Notes: generated from the sequence alone by a model not told the origin. A stretch of 6,992 bases of DNA from Dehalococcoidia bacterium (GCA_009776515.1 WRNP01000071.1:1-6992), one strand, 5' to 3'. Positions 1 through 5,265 are shown, counted from the first letter of the stretch. Numbers and translations: made by a program.

Positions 1-53
1 ATGCTCAGGCTGACAGCGCGACGCCTGTGAAGCCATGTGCCGAGGGCGATACT

Positions 54-176
54 TTACCGATAGCGTGCACGCATCCAGGACACCCTGCGCTTCTTTGGGG
101 GTACGTAGCTGCCAACAGCCAGGCCCAGCACACTCAGAGCTATGGCGGCCAGGGCCAGATGGGTTGCCTTTTTCAT
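54..176 (-). CDS. Short signal-peptide-like ORF, possibly a frameshifted secreted-protein gene
   Basis: The minus-strand ATG at 176 follows a good Shine-Dalgarno (AGGAGAGG, 8 nt after GGAG). The frame encodes 40 residues: MKKATHLALAAIALSVLGLA, then a basic tail, then TAA at 54-56. The N terminus has the two lysines and the roughly 18-residue hydrophobic core of a Sec signal peptide or a single membrane helix. The tail is short and Arg/Lys-rich, which is odd for a mature secreted domain. A run of five C on the coding strand (97-101) lies just after the hydrophobic segment, and one extra C would open a frame that continues past the window edge. It could be a genuine 40-residue membrane peptide, a decayed or frameshifted gene, or a sequencing indel. 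It lies downstream of the rplL terminator in the same orientation, so it probably needs its own promoter, and I could not identify one. No function is recognised. Confidence 0.45.
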   Translation of the reverse strand: MKKATHLALAAIALSVLGLAVGSYVPPKKRRVSWMRARYR

Positions 177-300
177 GAGCACCTCTCCTGCCGTATTGTC
201 AAAATGGGAAGATCTTGGGATATAAACAATACAACGCTGGACGAGGAAAAAGGTTATGCCTTAACTTGCTGCCAAGGTGATAGGGGGTTAGCGCGGGGCC

Positions 301-349
301 TGAGAAAACAAGCTCAGCCGGAGGCGTGCCAGGCACGCCTCCGGCTGAG
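301..349 (-). terminator. Intrinsic terminator of the tuf-rplL operon
   Basis: Positions 313-330 and 332-349 are perfect 18-nt inverted repeats around a single central base. In RNA this gives a GC-rich stem of about 16 bp with a small loop. On the minus strand the stem is followed at 312-301 by CUUGUUUUCUCA, a U-rich tract. The rplL stop codon is 26 nt upstream of the stem. The plus-strand side lacks a comparable T run, so the element acts for the leftward operon. No gene of that operon follows it. Confidence 0.93.
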
Positions 350-375
350 AGCTTCAAGTACACTGGTTATCCGAG

Positions 376-765
376 CTACTTGACTTCAGCGCTTGCGCCG
401 ACGGCTTCCAGCTTGGCTTTGGCCGAAGCGGCCTCTTCCTTGCTAACATTCTCCTTGACGGCCTTGGGGGCACCCTCCACCAAATCCTTGGACTCTTTAA
501 GTCCCAGGTTGGTAAGCTCGCGCACCACACGAATGACATTGATCTTGTTGTCACCCACCGCCGTGAGGATAACGTTAAACTCAGTCTTTTCCTCCTCCGC
601 AGCTGCCCCACCTGCCGCCGCGCCGGCCGCAGGCGCTGCCGCCATCATGGGAGCTGCTGCACGCACGCCAAACTCAGCTTCAAACGCCTTGACCAAGTCG
701 TTGAGCTCGAGCACCGTCATCTCTTTGACGGCAGATACCATTTCTTCGATTGTTATTTTAGCCAC
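376..765 (-). CDS. rplL: Large ribosomal subunit protein L7/L12 (bL12)
   Basis: This 129-residue protein forms the mobile stalk of the 50S subunit, which recruits EF-Tu, EF-G and other translational GTPases. It shows the N-terminal dimerisation and L10-binding helices (residues 1-35, MAKITIEEMVSAVKEM...), an Ala/Gly/Pro-rich hinge (about 36-58), and the globular C-terminal domain (about 59-129) with the family's conserved LGLKE(S)KDLVE and APK segments. The length is normal. The start is a GTG directly abutting the rplJ TAA stop (TAAGTG, no spacer). The Shine-Dalgarno GGAGG lies inside the last rplJ codons, 8 nt upstream, which implies translational coupling. L12 is needed in several copies per L10, so strong re-initiation here makes sense. 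It is the last gene of the operon and is followed by the terminator at 313-349. Confidence 0.98.
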   Translation of the reverse strand: MAKITIEEMVSAVKEMTVLELNDLVKAFEAEFGVRAAAPMMAAAPAAGAAAGGAAAEEEKTEFNVILTAVGDNKINVIRVVRELTNLGLKESKDLVEGAPKAVKENVSKEEAASAKAKLEAVGASAEVK

Positions 766-1290
766 TTATTTTGCCTCCATTTGTTGTATTCTTGCCTGCA
801 GAGCCCACACCAAACCCAGCATGGGGCTTGTCAGGGAGTTGACCAGACCATATATGGGACTTGAGAGAGCGCCGACCACCTGACCAATGAGAACCTCTCG
901 CGAGGGCATAGAGGCCAGGGCATCAACCTGGGCTGCATCCAGCCAGCGATCGGGTAAAAACCCACCTACCACTTGCATGTTTATACCCGATGCCTTGATA
1001 TATCCGGCAAGCACTCTGGCCGGAGCGGTAACGTCATCGTATCCCAAAGCCAGAGCAATAGCGCCATCCAGATGCTCAGACAAATAGCCCCGTCCAAGAC
1101 CATTTACCGCGCGGCGAGCCAGCGTGTTTTTCACTACCTTGAACTCGACCCCTGCCTCTTTAAACTTATGGCGGAGTTTGACCAACTCCGGGGTTGGCAA
1201 CCCTTGGTAACTCGTTACCACCCCTACTTGGGCACGATCGATGCTTCCGGACAGATCATCTACAATGCCAGCTTTCGCTTCTTTCTTCAT
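766..1290 (-). CDS. rplJ: Large ribosomal subunit protein L10 (uL10)
   Basis: This 174-residue protein is the base of the ribosomal stalk: it binds 23S rRNA beside L11 and carries the L12 dimers on its C-terminal helix. The sequence shows the typical L10 N-terminal domain (KEAKAGIVDDLSGSIDRAQV), the conserved VKNTLARRA segment near residues 53-61, and a C-terminal helix (ALQARIQQMEAK) for L12 docking. The reading frame is also open from a GTG at 1296, but that GTG is part of the Shine-Dalgarno itself (AAGGAGGTGAAAATG). The ATG at 1290, 5 nt after GGAGG, is therefore the better start. Expression is probably under feedback by the L10-L12 complex through the leader at about 1416-1557. The stop codon abuts the rplL start. 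Confidence 0.97.
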   Translation of the reverse strand: MKKEAKAGIVDDLSGSIDRAQVGVVTSYQGLPTPELVKLRHKFKEAGVEFKVVKNTLARRAVNGLGRGYLSEHLDGAIALALGYDDVTAPARVLAGYIKASGINMQVVGGFLPDRWLDAAQVDALASMPSREVLIGQVVGALSSPIYGLVNSLTSPMLGLVWALQARIQQMEAK

Positions 1291-1415
1291 TTTCACCTCC
1301 TTAATTGATCAAGTTCCGATCATTGGTTATTCAATTGTAAAAGCAAACCCAACTGTTTTGCGCCTTAGGCCCCACTCACAACTAATCCCCCCGCTTTAAA
1401 CCAAAACGCCCCCGT

Positions 1416-1557
1416 GACCGGCACGAGGACGCAAGTAGACAGCCCCCAGGGCTGGTTATCATCCTCGGCAGGTCGTATTAAGCCCCGGCGAAAACCGCTT
1501 CTGCCATCACTCCTTTTACAGGAGCGAGGCCACAGGGCACCCGCTTTCTTCAGAAGC
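1416..1557 (-). promoter_or_regulatory. L10-type ribosomal protein leader in the rplA-rplJ gap
   Basis: The 283-nt gap between rplA and rplJ (1297-1579) has no convincing ORF but folds well on the minus strand. GCUUCUG (1557-1551) pairs with CAGAAGC (1503-1497) and encloses a smaller CUCCU/AGGAG hairpin. Next, GACC (1474-1471) pairs with GGUC (1419-1416) and CGAGGA (1467-1462) pairs with UCCUCG (1429-1424), separated by an asymmetric 3 x 4 internal loop. An inner hairpin pairs CAGCCC (1454-1449) with GGGCUG (1445-1440). The CCUGCCGAGG sequence and the interrupted stem resemble, from memory, the L10 leader bound by the L10(L12)4 complex in Firmicutes and Proteobacteria. Position directly before rplJ fits. 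A weak GCAAA/UUUGC hairpin followed by UUUU (1361-1339) could be an attenuator but is not strong. The remaining gap up to the rplJ SD has only a TGATC/GATCA mini-hairpin. Confidence 0.75.
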
Positions 1558-1579
1558 CTGTTATTCAGTTGCCAAAGAA

Positions 1580-2293
1580 CTAAGCTGTCGTCATAGCCGA
1601 GGCTGCCTTAAGCTCCAGGGGCACCCCCGGTCCCATCGTTGATTTCAAGGTAGCACTACGAATGTACTGACCCTTCGCCCCGCTAGGCTTAGCCCGTACC
1701 ACCGCCTCCATAATTGCCGCCAAATTGCCAGAAATCTTGTCCGCCGAAAAACTGACCTTGCCGACCGGCACGTGGATAATGGCCTGTTTATCCAGCTTAA
1801 ATTCAACGCGCCCCTTGCGTGAATCATTGATAACCCGCGGCAGATCGTCGGCCCCCACCACCGTACCGGATTTTGGATTGGGCATAAGACCTTTACGGCC
1901 AAGCATTTTTCCCAACTTGCCGACTTTGGCCATCATATCCGGGGTGGCAATGGCCACATCAAATTCAGTAAAGCCTTCCTCAACGCGTTTGATGAGATCA
2001 TCCGCCCCAATAATGTCCGCCCCCGCCTGCTCCGCAACCTTGCCCGCATCGCCTTGAGCGAAGACAGCCACGCGAATCTGCTTGCCCAAGCCATGAGGTA
2101 ACAGGGCAACGCCGCGCACCTGTTGAGTGGCCTGGCGCGGATCAAGCCCCATGCGCAGATGCAACTCGACGGTTTCATCAAACTTGGCCTTAGCCGTCTC
2201 TTTAACCAGGTTTACCGCCTCATCTGGCTGGTACTCTCGGCCAGGATCGACCATTTTAGCTATCTCTTCGTATTTTTTGCTATGAGTTGCCAT
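1580..2293 (-). CDS. rplA: Large ribosomal subunit protein L1 (uL1)
   Basis: This 237-residue protein forms the L1 stalk of the 50S subunit, which helps release deacylated tRNA from the E site. In many bacteria it also represses its own operon by binding mRNA. The sequence is collinear with the family: SKKYEE at the N terminus, KFDETVELHLRMGLDPR (about 37-53), QQVRGVALLPHG (about 57-68), and the signature GKLGKMLGRKGLMPNPKSGT (residues 125-144). The length is standard. The ATG at 2293 is only 1 nt beyond the rplK stop. Its Shine-Dalgarno AAGGA lies in the last rplK codons, so translation is probably coupled to rplK. Downstream lies the L10-type leader rather than an immediate rplJ start, so L1 and L10 output can be set separately. 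Confidence 0.98.
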   Translation of the reverse strand: MATHSKKYEEIAKMVDPGREYQPDEAVNLVKETAKAKFDETVELHLRMGLDPRQATQQVRGVALLPHGLGKQIRVAVFAQGDAGKVAEQAGADIIGADDLIKRVEEGFTEFDVAIATPDMMAKVGKLGKMLGRKGLMPNPKSGTVVGADDLPRVINDSRKGRVEFKLDKQAIIHVPVGKVSFSADKISGNLAAIMEAVVRAKPSGAKGQYIRSATLKSTMGPGVPLELKAASAMTTA

Positions 2294-2294
2294 T

Positions 2295-2717
2295 TTATTC
2301 TATCCTTATGCCCATACTGCGGGCGGTGCCGGCTACGACCCGCTCGGCAGCTTCAATGTCATTGGCGTTGGCATCCTTAGTCTTCATTTCCGCAATCTCG
2401 CGCAGCTTCGCTCGCGTGAGTACCTGGGAAACATTATGCCCCGGGGTGCCGGAGCCTTTCTCCGCCCCCAAGGCTTTCTTGAGGAGGTCGGAGGTAGGCG
2501 GAGTTTTAGTGACAAAGGTATAAGTGCGGTCCACATAGACGGTGATTTCCACTGGAACAATGGAACCTACTTGCTTAGCGGTGCGCTCGTTATATTCCTT
2601 GACAAACTGCATGATATTGACACCATGCTGACCCAGGGCCGGGCCGACAGGCGGAGCCGGGTTAGCCTGCCCAGCCGGAATCTGCAACTTTATGATTGCT
2701 TTAACTTTCTTTGCCAC
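2295..2717 (-). CDS. rplK: Large ribosomal subunit protein L11 (uL11)
   Basis: This 140-residue protein binds the GTPase-associated centre of 23S rRNA with L10. Visible family features are the proline-rich N-terminal segment IPAGQANPAPPVGPALGQHG (residues 13-32, the thiostrepton and factor-interaction region), the linker with KTPPTSDLLKKA (about 71-82), and the RNA-binding C-terminal domain with ALTRAKLREIA-like and MGIRIE endings. The length matches the family exactly. The start is GTG at 2717, preceded by AGGAG with about 6-7 nt spacing. Only 1 nt separates its stop from the rplA start. A 96-nt gap to nusG upstream contains a 10-bp stem (2749-2805), a candidate site for autoregulation of the rplK-rplA pair. 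Confidence 0.98.
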   Translation of the reverse strand: MAKKVKAIIKLQIPAGQANPAPPVGPALGQHGVNIMQFVKEYNERTAKQVGSIVPVEITVYVDRTYTFVTKTPPTSDLLKKALGAEKGSGTPGHNVSQVLTRAKLREIAEMKTKDANANDIEAAERVVAGTARSMGIRIE

Positions 2718-2748
2718 GTGTTTCTCCTAGTATATGGTTATGAGCTCG

Positions 2749-2805
2749 GGGTTTTAAGTATCTTAATATCCCGCTGAGGGAGAGGCGATTTGCCGCTTAA
2801 AACCC
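2749..2805 (-). promoter_or_regulatory. Structured nusG-rplK intercistronic element (candidate L1 operator or processing site)
   Basis: In the 96-nt gap between nusG and rplK, GGGTTTTAAG (plus 2749-2758) and CTTAAAACCC (2796-2805) are perfect 10-nt inverted repeats. The 37 nt between them can form two small hairpins: TCCC/GGGA (2769-2772 with 2778-2781) and GGC/GCC (2784-2786 with 2792-2794), giving a three-way-junction-like fold. The rplK SD at about 2724-2728 lies outside the outer stem. No U-tract follows, so it is not an intrinsic terminator, and I see no good promoter. L1 is known to repress the L11-L1 messages of several bacteria by binding just upstream of rplK, so this is a reasonable place for such a site. 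The specific L1-binding loop was not confirmed. Confidence 0.45.
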
Positions 2806-2813
2806 ACCGCTAT

Positions 2814-3347
2814 TTATAACTTCTCCACCTGCAAAAAGTCGAGTTCCACCGGCGTTTCGCGCCCGAAGAGCGAGAGCAGAACCTTCACCTTGCCCTTTTC
2901 TTGGTCAATGGCATCCACCGTGCCAATAAAGTCGATGAACGGTCCATCGGTCACCCTAACACTCTGTCCGGCTTTAAAGCCCATTTTTACCTTGGGAGCC
3001 TCGGCCGACATTTGTTTTGTAATACGGTCGTATTCTTCTTCACGGAGCGGCACCGGCTTGTTACCGGAGCTTACAAAGCCTGTGACTCCAGAAGTGTTGC
3101 GCACAATCGCCCAGCTCAAATCATTCATGCGCATGCGCACCAATATATATCCCGGCAGGATCTTGCTGATCACGGTCTTGCGTTGACCGCTGTGGACCTC
3201 AACAGCTTCTTCAGTTGGAATCACCACCTGGGCAATGTCGCCCTCGGCATCCATGGACTGACGGCGCTGCTCAAGGTTTTTGCGCACCCGCTCTTCATAG
3301 CCGGAGTAAGTGTGCACCACATACCAGTCGAAGTTGTCCTCCGCCAC
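2814..3347 (-). CDS. nusG: Transcription termination/antitermination factor NusG
   Basis: NusG binds RNA polymerase through its NGN domain and contacts Rho or the ribosomal S10/NusE through its KOW domain. The 177-residue protein shows the NGN start DWYVVHTYSGYEERVRKNLE, the KILPGYILVRM core strand, the NTSGVTGFV segment, and a C-terminal KOW domain (GQSVRVTDGPFIDFIGTVDA onward, to about residue 177). The frame is open further upstream from a TTG at 3371, but that start has no good SD and overlaps secE. The GTG at 3347 sits 6 nt after TAAGGAG, an ideal SD that includes the secE TAA, so GTG 3347 is chosen. The gap to secE is 10 nt, consistent with tight coupling. Domain order and length are typical. 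Confidence 0.97.
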   Translation of the reverse strand: MAEDNFDWYVVHTYSGYEERVRKNLEQRRQSMDAEGDIAQVVIPTEEAVEVHSGQRKTVISKILPGYILVRMRMNDLSWAIVRNTSGVTGFVSSGNKPVPLREEEYDRITKQMSAEAPKVKMGFKAGQSVRVTDGPFIDFIGTVDAIDQEKGKVKVLLSLFGRETPVELDFLQVEKL

Positions 3348-3357
3348 ACCCCTCTCC

Positions 3358-3561
3358 TTAACCGCCGACAAAGAACCGCCTCACCAAGTAAGAAAAAAGG
3401 TAATCCAAGCCGCCGAGCACGGCACCAACCGCGGCGGAGAAAACTAGCACCAGCCCCGTAAGATACAGCGCCTCACGCCGACTGAGCCAGGTGACTTTTT
3501 TAAGCTCGCTCCAAATATCCCTGACAAGCTTAAAACGAATGGGTTTATCGGTGGCTGACAT
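3358..3561 (-). CDS. secE: Preprotein translocase subunit SecE
   Basis: SecE clamps and stabilises SecY in the SecYEG protein-conducting channel of the inner membrane. This is the short, single-span form (67 residues). It has a basic amphipathic cytoplasmic helix with the family motif WSELKKVTWLSRREAL (about residues 17-32), then one transmembrane segment (about 33-57, LTGLVLVFSAAVGAVLGGLD region), ending with LVRRFFVGG. The ATG at 3561 is preceded by AAGAGG with 7 nt spacing. The gene lies 25 nt after rpmG, and its TAA stop forms part of the nusG Shine-Dalgarno. The rpmG-secE-nusG order is the common bacterial arrangement. There is no room for the tRNA-Trp gene that many bacteria carry here. 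Confidence 0.97.
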   Translation of the reverse strand: MSATDKPIRFKLVRDIWSELKKVTWLSRREALYLTGLVLVFSAAVGAVLGGLDYLFSYLVRRFFVGG

Positions 3562-3586
3562 AGTTAAGCCTCTTGCCGCCCAGTCC

Positions 3587-3754
3587 CTACTTGGTCTCCC
3601 GATGCAGGGTATGCTTTCGCTCGCTGGGGCAGTATTTTTTTAGCTCCAGACGCTGAGCGTCGTTTCTCTTGTTTTTCTCCGTGGTGTAATTCCTCTCCTG
3701 ACACCCAGTGCAGGTGAGGCTGATTATCACTCGCGCTTCACTTTTTTTAGCCAT
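3587..3754 (-). CDS. rpmG: Large ribosomal subunit protein L33 (bL33)
   Basis: This 55-residue 50S subunit protein lies near the E site. The translation starts MAKKSEARVIISLTCTGCQE, continues with the highly conserved RNYTTEKNKRN, and ends KYCPSERKHTLHRETK, all diagnostic of bL33. The first zinc knuckle is intact (C15, C18). In the second, C42 is kept but the fourth ligand position is E45 (CPSE instead of CPxC), so a full four-Cys zinc ribbon cannot form. From memory, partly degenerate L33 paralogues of this kind exist elsewhere, including Bacillus forms ending in CPRD. The ATG at 3754 has only a weak SD (GGAA, very close), and a strong 11-bp hairpin ends 11 nt upstream, so translation initiation may be modest or dependent on structure. 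The secE start follows after 25 nt. Confidence 0.95.
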   Translation of the reverse strand: MAKKSEARVIISLTCTGCQERNYTTEKNKRNDAQRLELKKYCPSERKHTLHRETK

Positions 3755-3765
3755 TTCCAAACCAT

Positions 3766-3792
3766 CGGAAAGGGCGCCTGCCGCCCTTTCCG
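3766..3792 (-). other. 11-bp hairpin in the tuf-rpmG gap, adjacent to the rpmG start
   Basis: Plus positions 3766-3776 and 3782-3792 are perfect inverted repeats of 11 nt with a 5-nt loop. On the minus strand the stem ends 11 nt before the rpmG ATG. What follows (AUGGUUUGG) is not a proper U-tract, so full intrinsic termination is unlikely. Likely roles, by inference, are a partial attenuator, an RNase processing or stabilising barrier at the 3' end of the tuf message, or a control on rpmG initiation. All would help tuf be expressed far above rpmG-secE-nusG. Confidence 0.7.
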
Positions 3793-3810
3793 TATAACCT
3801 TTCTATATCC

Positions 3811-3839
3811 CCCAGACAGCGAGACGCGCTACTTCTGGG
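3811..3839 (-). other. Second hairpin in the tuf-rpmG gap
   Basis: CCCAGA (plus 3811-3816) pairs with TCTGGG (3834-3839). An inner AGCG/CGCT pair (3818-3821 with 3827-3830) encloses a 5-nt loop, giving about 10 bp with a small internal loop. It starts 14 nt after the tuf stop codon. No U-tract follows on the minus strand. The right arm lies in an 11-nt direct repeat (TCTGGGTTATT at 3834-3844 and again at 3865-3875, inside the last tuf codons), so the tuf 3' end could pair with the same partner. Confidence 0.55.
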
Positions 3840-3853
3840 TTATTCCGGCCATA

Positions 3854-5056
3854 TTATTCCAATATCTGGGTTATTGAGCCGGCACCAACGGTGCGGCCGC
3901 CTTCGCGGATGGCGAAACGCAGGCCTTTTTCCAAAGCAACCGGATAGATAAGACGAATCTTCATGCGGGTATTGTCACCCGGCATGACCATTTCTACCCC
4001 CGGCTGAAGTTCAATCGAACCGGTAACATCCGTGGTGCGAATAAAGAATTGCGGCTTGTAGCCGTTAAAGAACGGGGTATGGCGACCGCCCTCTTCTTTG
4101 GTCAACACATAAACCTCAGCCTCGGCATAGGTGTGTGGCTTTATGGTACCCGGAGCCGCCAGTACCTGGCCACGCTCAATATCCTCGCGCTCCACGCCGC
4201 GCAGCAGTACGCCCACAGCATCGCCCGGTTCAGCATAATCCAAGATTTTGTGGAACATTTCCAGCGAGGTCGCCACAACCTTCTTGGGCTCATGGTGCAG
4301 ACCAACAATCTCGACCTCATCGCCGCCTTTGATGACACCGCGCTCAACGCGTCCGGTAGGAACGGTACCGCGACCCTTGATGCTGAAGACATCTTCAACC
4401 GACATCAGGAAAGGCAAGTCGCGGGGACGCGTGGGAATGGGAATATACTGATCAACGGCATCCATCAATTTAATGATGGGCCCGCACCATTGGCAATCTT
4501 CCTTGCTGCAACCGCATTCCAGGGCTTTTAGGGCACTCACACGCACCACCGGAGCATCATCGCCGGGATAGTTATATTTCTTAAGGAGATCGCGCACTTC
4601 AAGCTCAACTAGCTCCAAAAGCTCGGGGTCTTCCATGACGTCCACCTTGTTTAGGGCGACGGCAATGTAAGGCACCTCTACCTGGCGAGCTAGAATCACG
4701 TGCTCGCGAGTCTGCGGCATGGGGCCGTCCGGAGCAGACACGACCAGAATAGCCCCGTCCATCTGGGCAGCACCAGTGATCATATTTTTTACAAAGTCAG
4801 CATGTCCCGGGCAGTCAATGTGCGCATAGTGGCGGGTTTTGGTCTCATACTCCACGTGCGCAATGGCGATGGTGATGCCGCGGGCTTTCTCTTCCGGCGC
4901 ATTGTCAATAGCATCGTACCCCCGGTAATCAGCCAAACCTTGCTTCGACAGCACGTAGGTGATGGCAGCGGTCAGAGTGGTTTTACCATGGTCAACGTGA
5001 CCGATGGTACCTACGTTGCAATGCGGCTTGTTCCTTTCAAATTTCTGCTTGGCCAT
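3854..5056 (-). CDS. tuf: Translation elongation factor Tu
   Basis: EF-Tu delivers aminoacyl-tRNA to the ribosomal A site as a GTP complex. The 400-residue protein has all GTPase motifs: P-loop GHVDHGKT (19-26), switch I RGITI with T62, DCPGH (81-85), NKVD (136-139) and SALK (174-177). Domains 2 and 3 follow, from about residue 210, ending FAIREGGRTVGAGSITQILE. Between G5 and domain 2 lies a cysteine cluster, CGCSKEDCQWC (C181, C183, C188, C191), absent from E. coli EF-Tu but, as I recall, found in Chloroflexota and some relatives. Domain 2 has GTVPTGRVERG, with Pro233 where most bacterial EF-Tu carry Val or Ala; archaeal EF-1alpha has Pro there. The ATG at 5056 follows AAGGAG with 5 nt spacing. 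It is downstream of tRNA-Thr and a structured leader, under the promoter at 5282-5310. Confidence 0.99.
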   Translation of the reverse strand: MAKQKFERNKPHCNVGTIGHVDHGKTTLTAAITYVLSKQGLADYRGYDAIDNAPEEKARGITIAIAHVEYETKTRHYAHIDCPGHADFVKNMITGAAQMDGAILVVSAPDGPMPQTREHVILARQVEVPYIAVALNKVDVMEDPELLELVELEVRDLLKKYNYPGDDAPVVRVSALKALECGCSKEDCQWCGPIIKLMDAVDQYIPIPTRPRDLPFLMSVEDVFSIKGRGTVPTGRVERGVIKGGDEVEIVGLHHEPKKVVATSLEMFHKILDYAEPGDAVGVLLRGVEREDIERGQVLAAPGTIKPHTYAEAEVYVLTKEEGGRHTPFFNGYKPQFFIRTTDVTGSIELQPGVEMVMPGDNTRMKIRLIYPVALEKGLRFAIREGGRTVGAGSITQILE

Positions 5057-5079
5057 TTTATCTCCTTAATTTTTATTTA

Positions 5080-5182
5080 CTCCTGAAAAGCCTACCCTTC
5101 TGGTTGAGGGGCTCTCTTCAGGAGAGCCAGTACCCCCTAAACAGAGGACACAGGCCGCCCCTGAAAGATGCCGTTTTCAGGG
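5080..5182 (-). promoter_or_regulatory. Structured tuf leader with mutually exclusive pairings
   Basis: The 136 nt between tRNA-Thr and tuf contains two clean hairpins on the minus strand. Hairpin 1 is CCCUGAAA/UUUCAGGG (plus 5159-5166 with 5175-5182, 8 bp, 8-nt loop). Hairpin 2 is GGCUCUC/GAGAGCC (5110-5116 with 5122-5128, 7 bp, 5-nt loop). A third element close to the SD (plus 5080-5089, CTCCTGAAAA) is exactly complementary over 8 nt to 5117-5124, inside hairpin 2, and over 8 nt to 5174-5181, one arm of hairpin 1. The leader can therefore adopt alternative folds. Neither hairpin is followed by a U-tract. The effect on expression is unknown; tRNA processing would release this leader's 5' end. 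Confidence 0.6.
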
Positions 5183-5192
5183 ATAGTCACAA

Positions 5193-5265
5193 AGCCCACA
5201 ATCAGATTCGAACTGATGACCCCGTTCTTACCAAGAACGTGCTCTACCAGCTGAGCTATGTGGGC
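5193..5265 (-). tRNA. tRNA-Thr, anticodon GGU
   Basis: The 73-nt cloverleaf is complete. It has a 7-bp acceptor stem (GCCCACA with TGTGGGC), a 4-bp D stem (GCTC/GAGC) with AGCTGGTA loop, a 5-bp anticodon stem (CGTTC/GAACG) and the 7-nt loop TTGGTAA giving anticodon GGT. A 5-nt variable loop follows, then a T arm with TTCGAAT loop and 5-bp stem ATCAG/CTGAT. The discriminator base is U. CCA is not encoded, so it must be added by nucleotidyltransferase. It begins about 10 nt after the predicted transcription start and is probably co-transcribed with tuf, a pairing of threonine tRNA and EF-Tu also seen in other bacteria. Confidence 0.97.

Noticed and set aside
72..102. PPKKRRV segment of the 40-residue ORF resembling a nuclear localisation signal
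   Set aside because: A short basic stretch in a bacterial peptide, probably arising from an out-of-frame tail; no support for a targeting role.
197..202. TTGACA as -35 of a promoter for the 40-residue ORF
   Set aside because: A -10 box 17 nt downstream would fall at the ATG itself, and no TATAAT-like hexamer is there.
27..383. Plus-strand open frame of 118 codons
   Set aside because: It crosses the rplL terminator and the opposite-strand small ORF, has no SD, and its translation looks random.
1291..1296. GTG start for rplJ at 1296
   Set aside because: The GTG is part of the Shine-Dalgarno; the ATG at 1290 has correct spacing.
1339..1361. Attenuator terminator before rplJ
   Set aside because: The GCAAA/UUUGC stem is only 5 bp and AU-rich with a 9-nt loop; too weak to annotate as a terminator on its own.
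3348..3371. TTG start for nusG at 3371
   Set aside because: It overlaps the end of secE and lacks an SD, whereas GTG 3347 has an ideal TAAGGAG.
2901..3461. Long plus-strand frames opposite nusG/secE and opposite tuf (such as 4049-4531)
   Set aside because: They are antisense shadows of strongly conserved genes, lacking SDs and recognisable domains.
3562..3586. Possible tRNA-Trp between rpmG and secE, as in many bacteria
   Set aside because: The gap is only 25 nt and contains just the secE SD.
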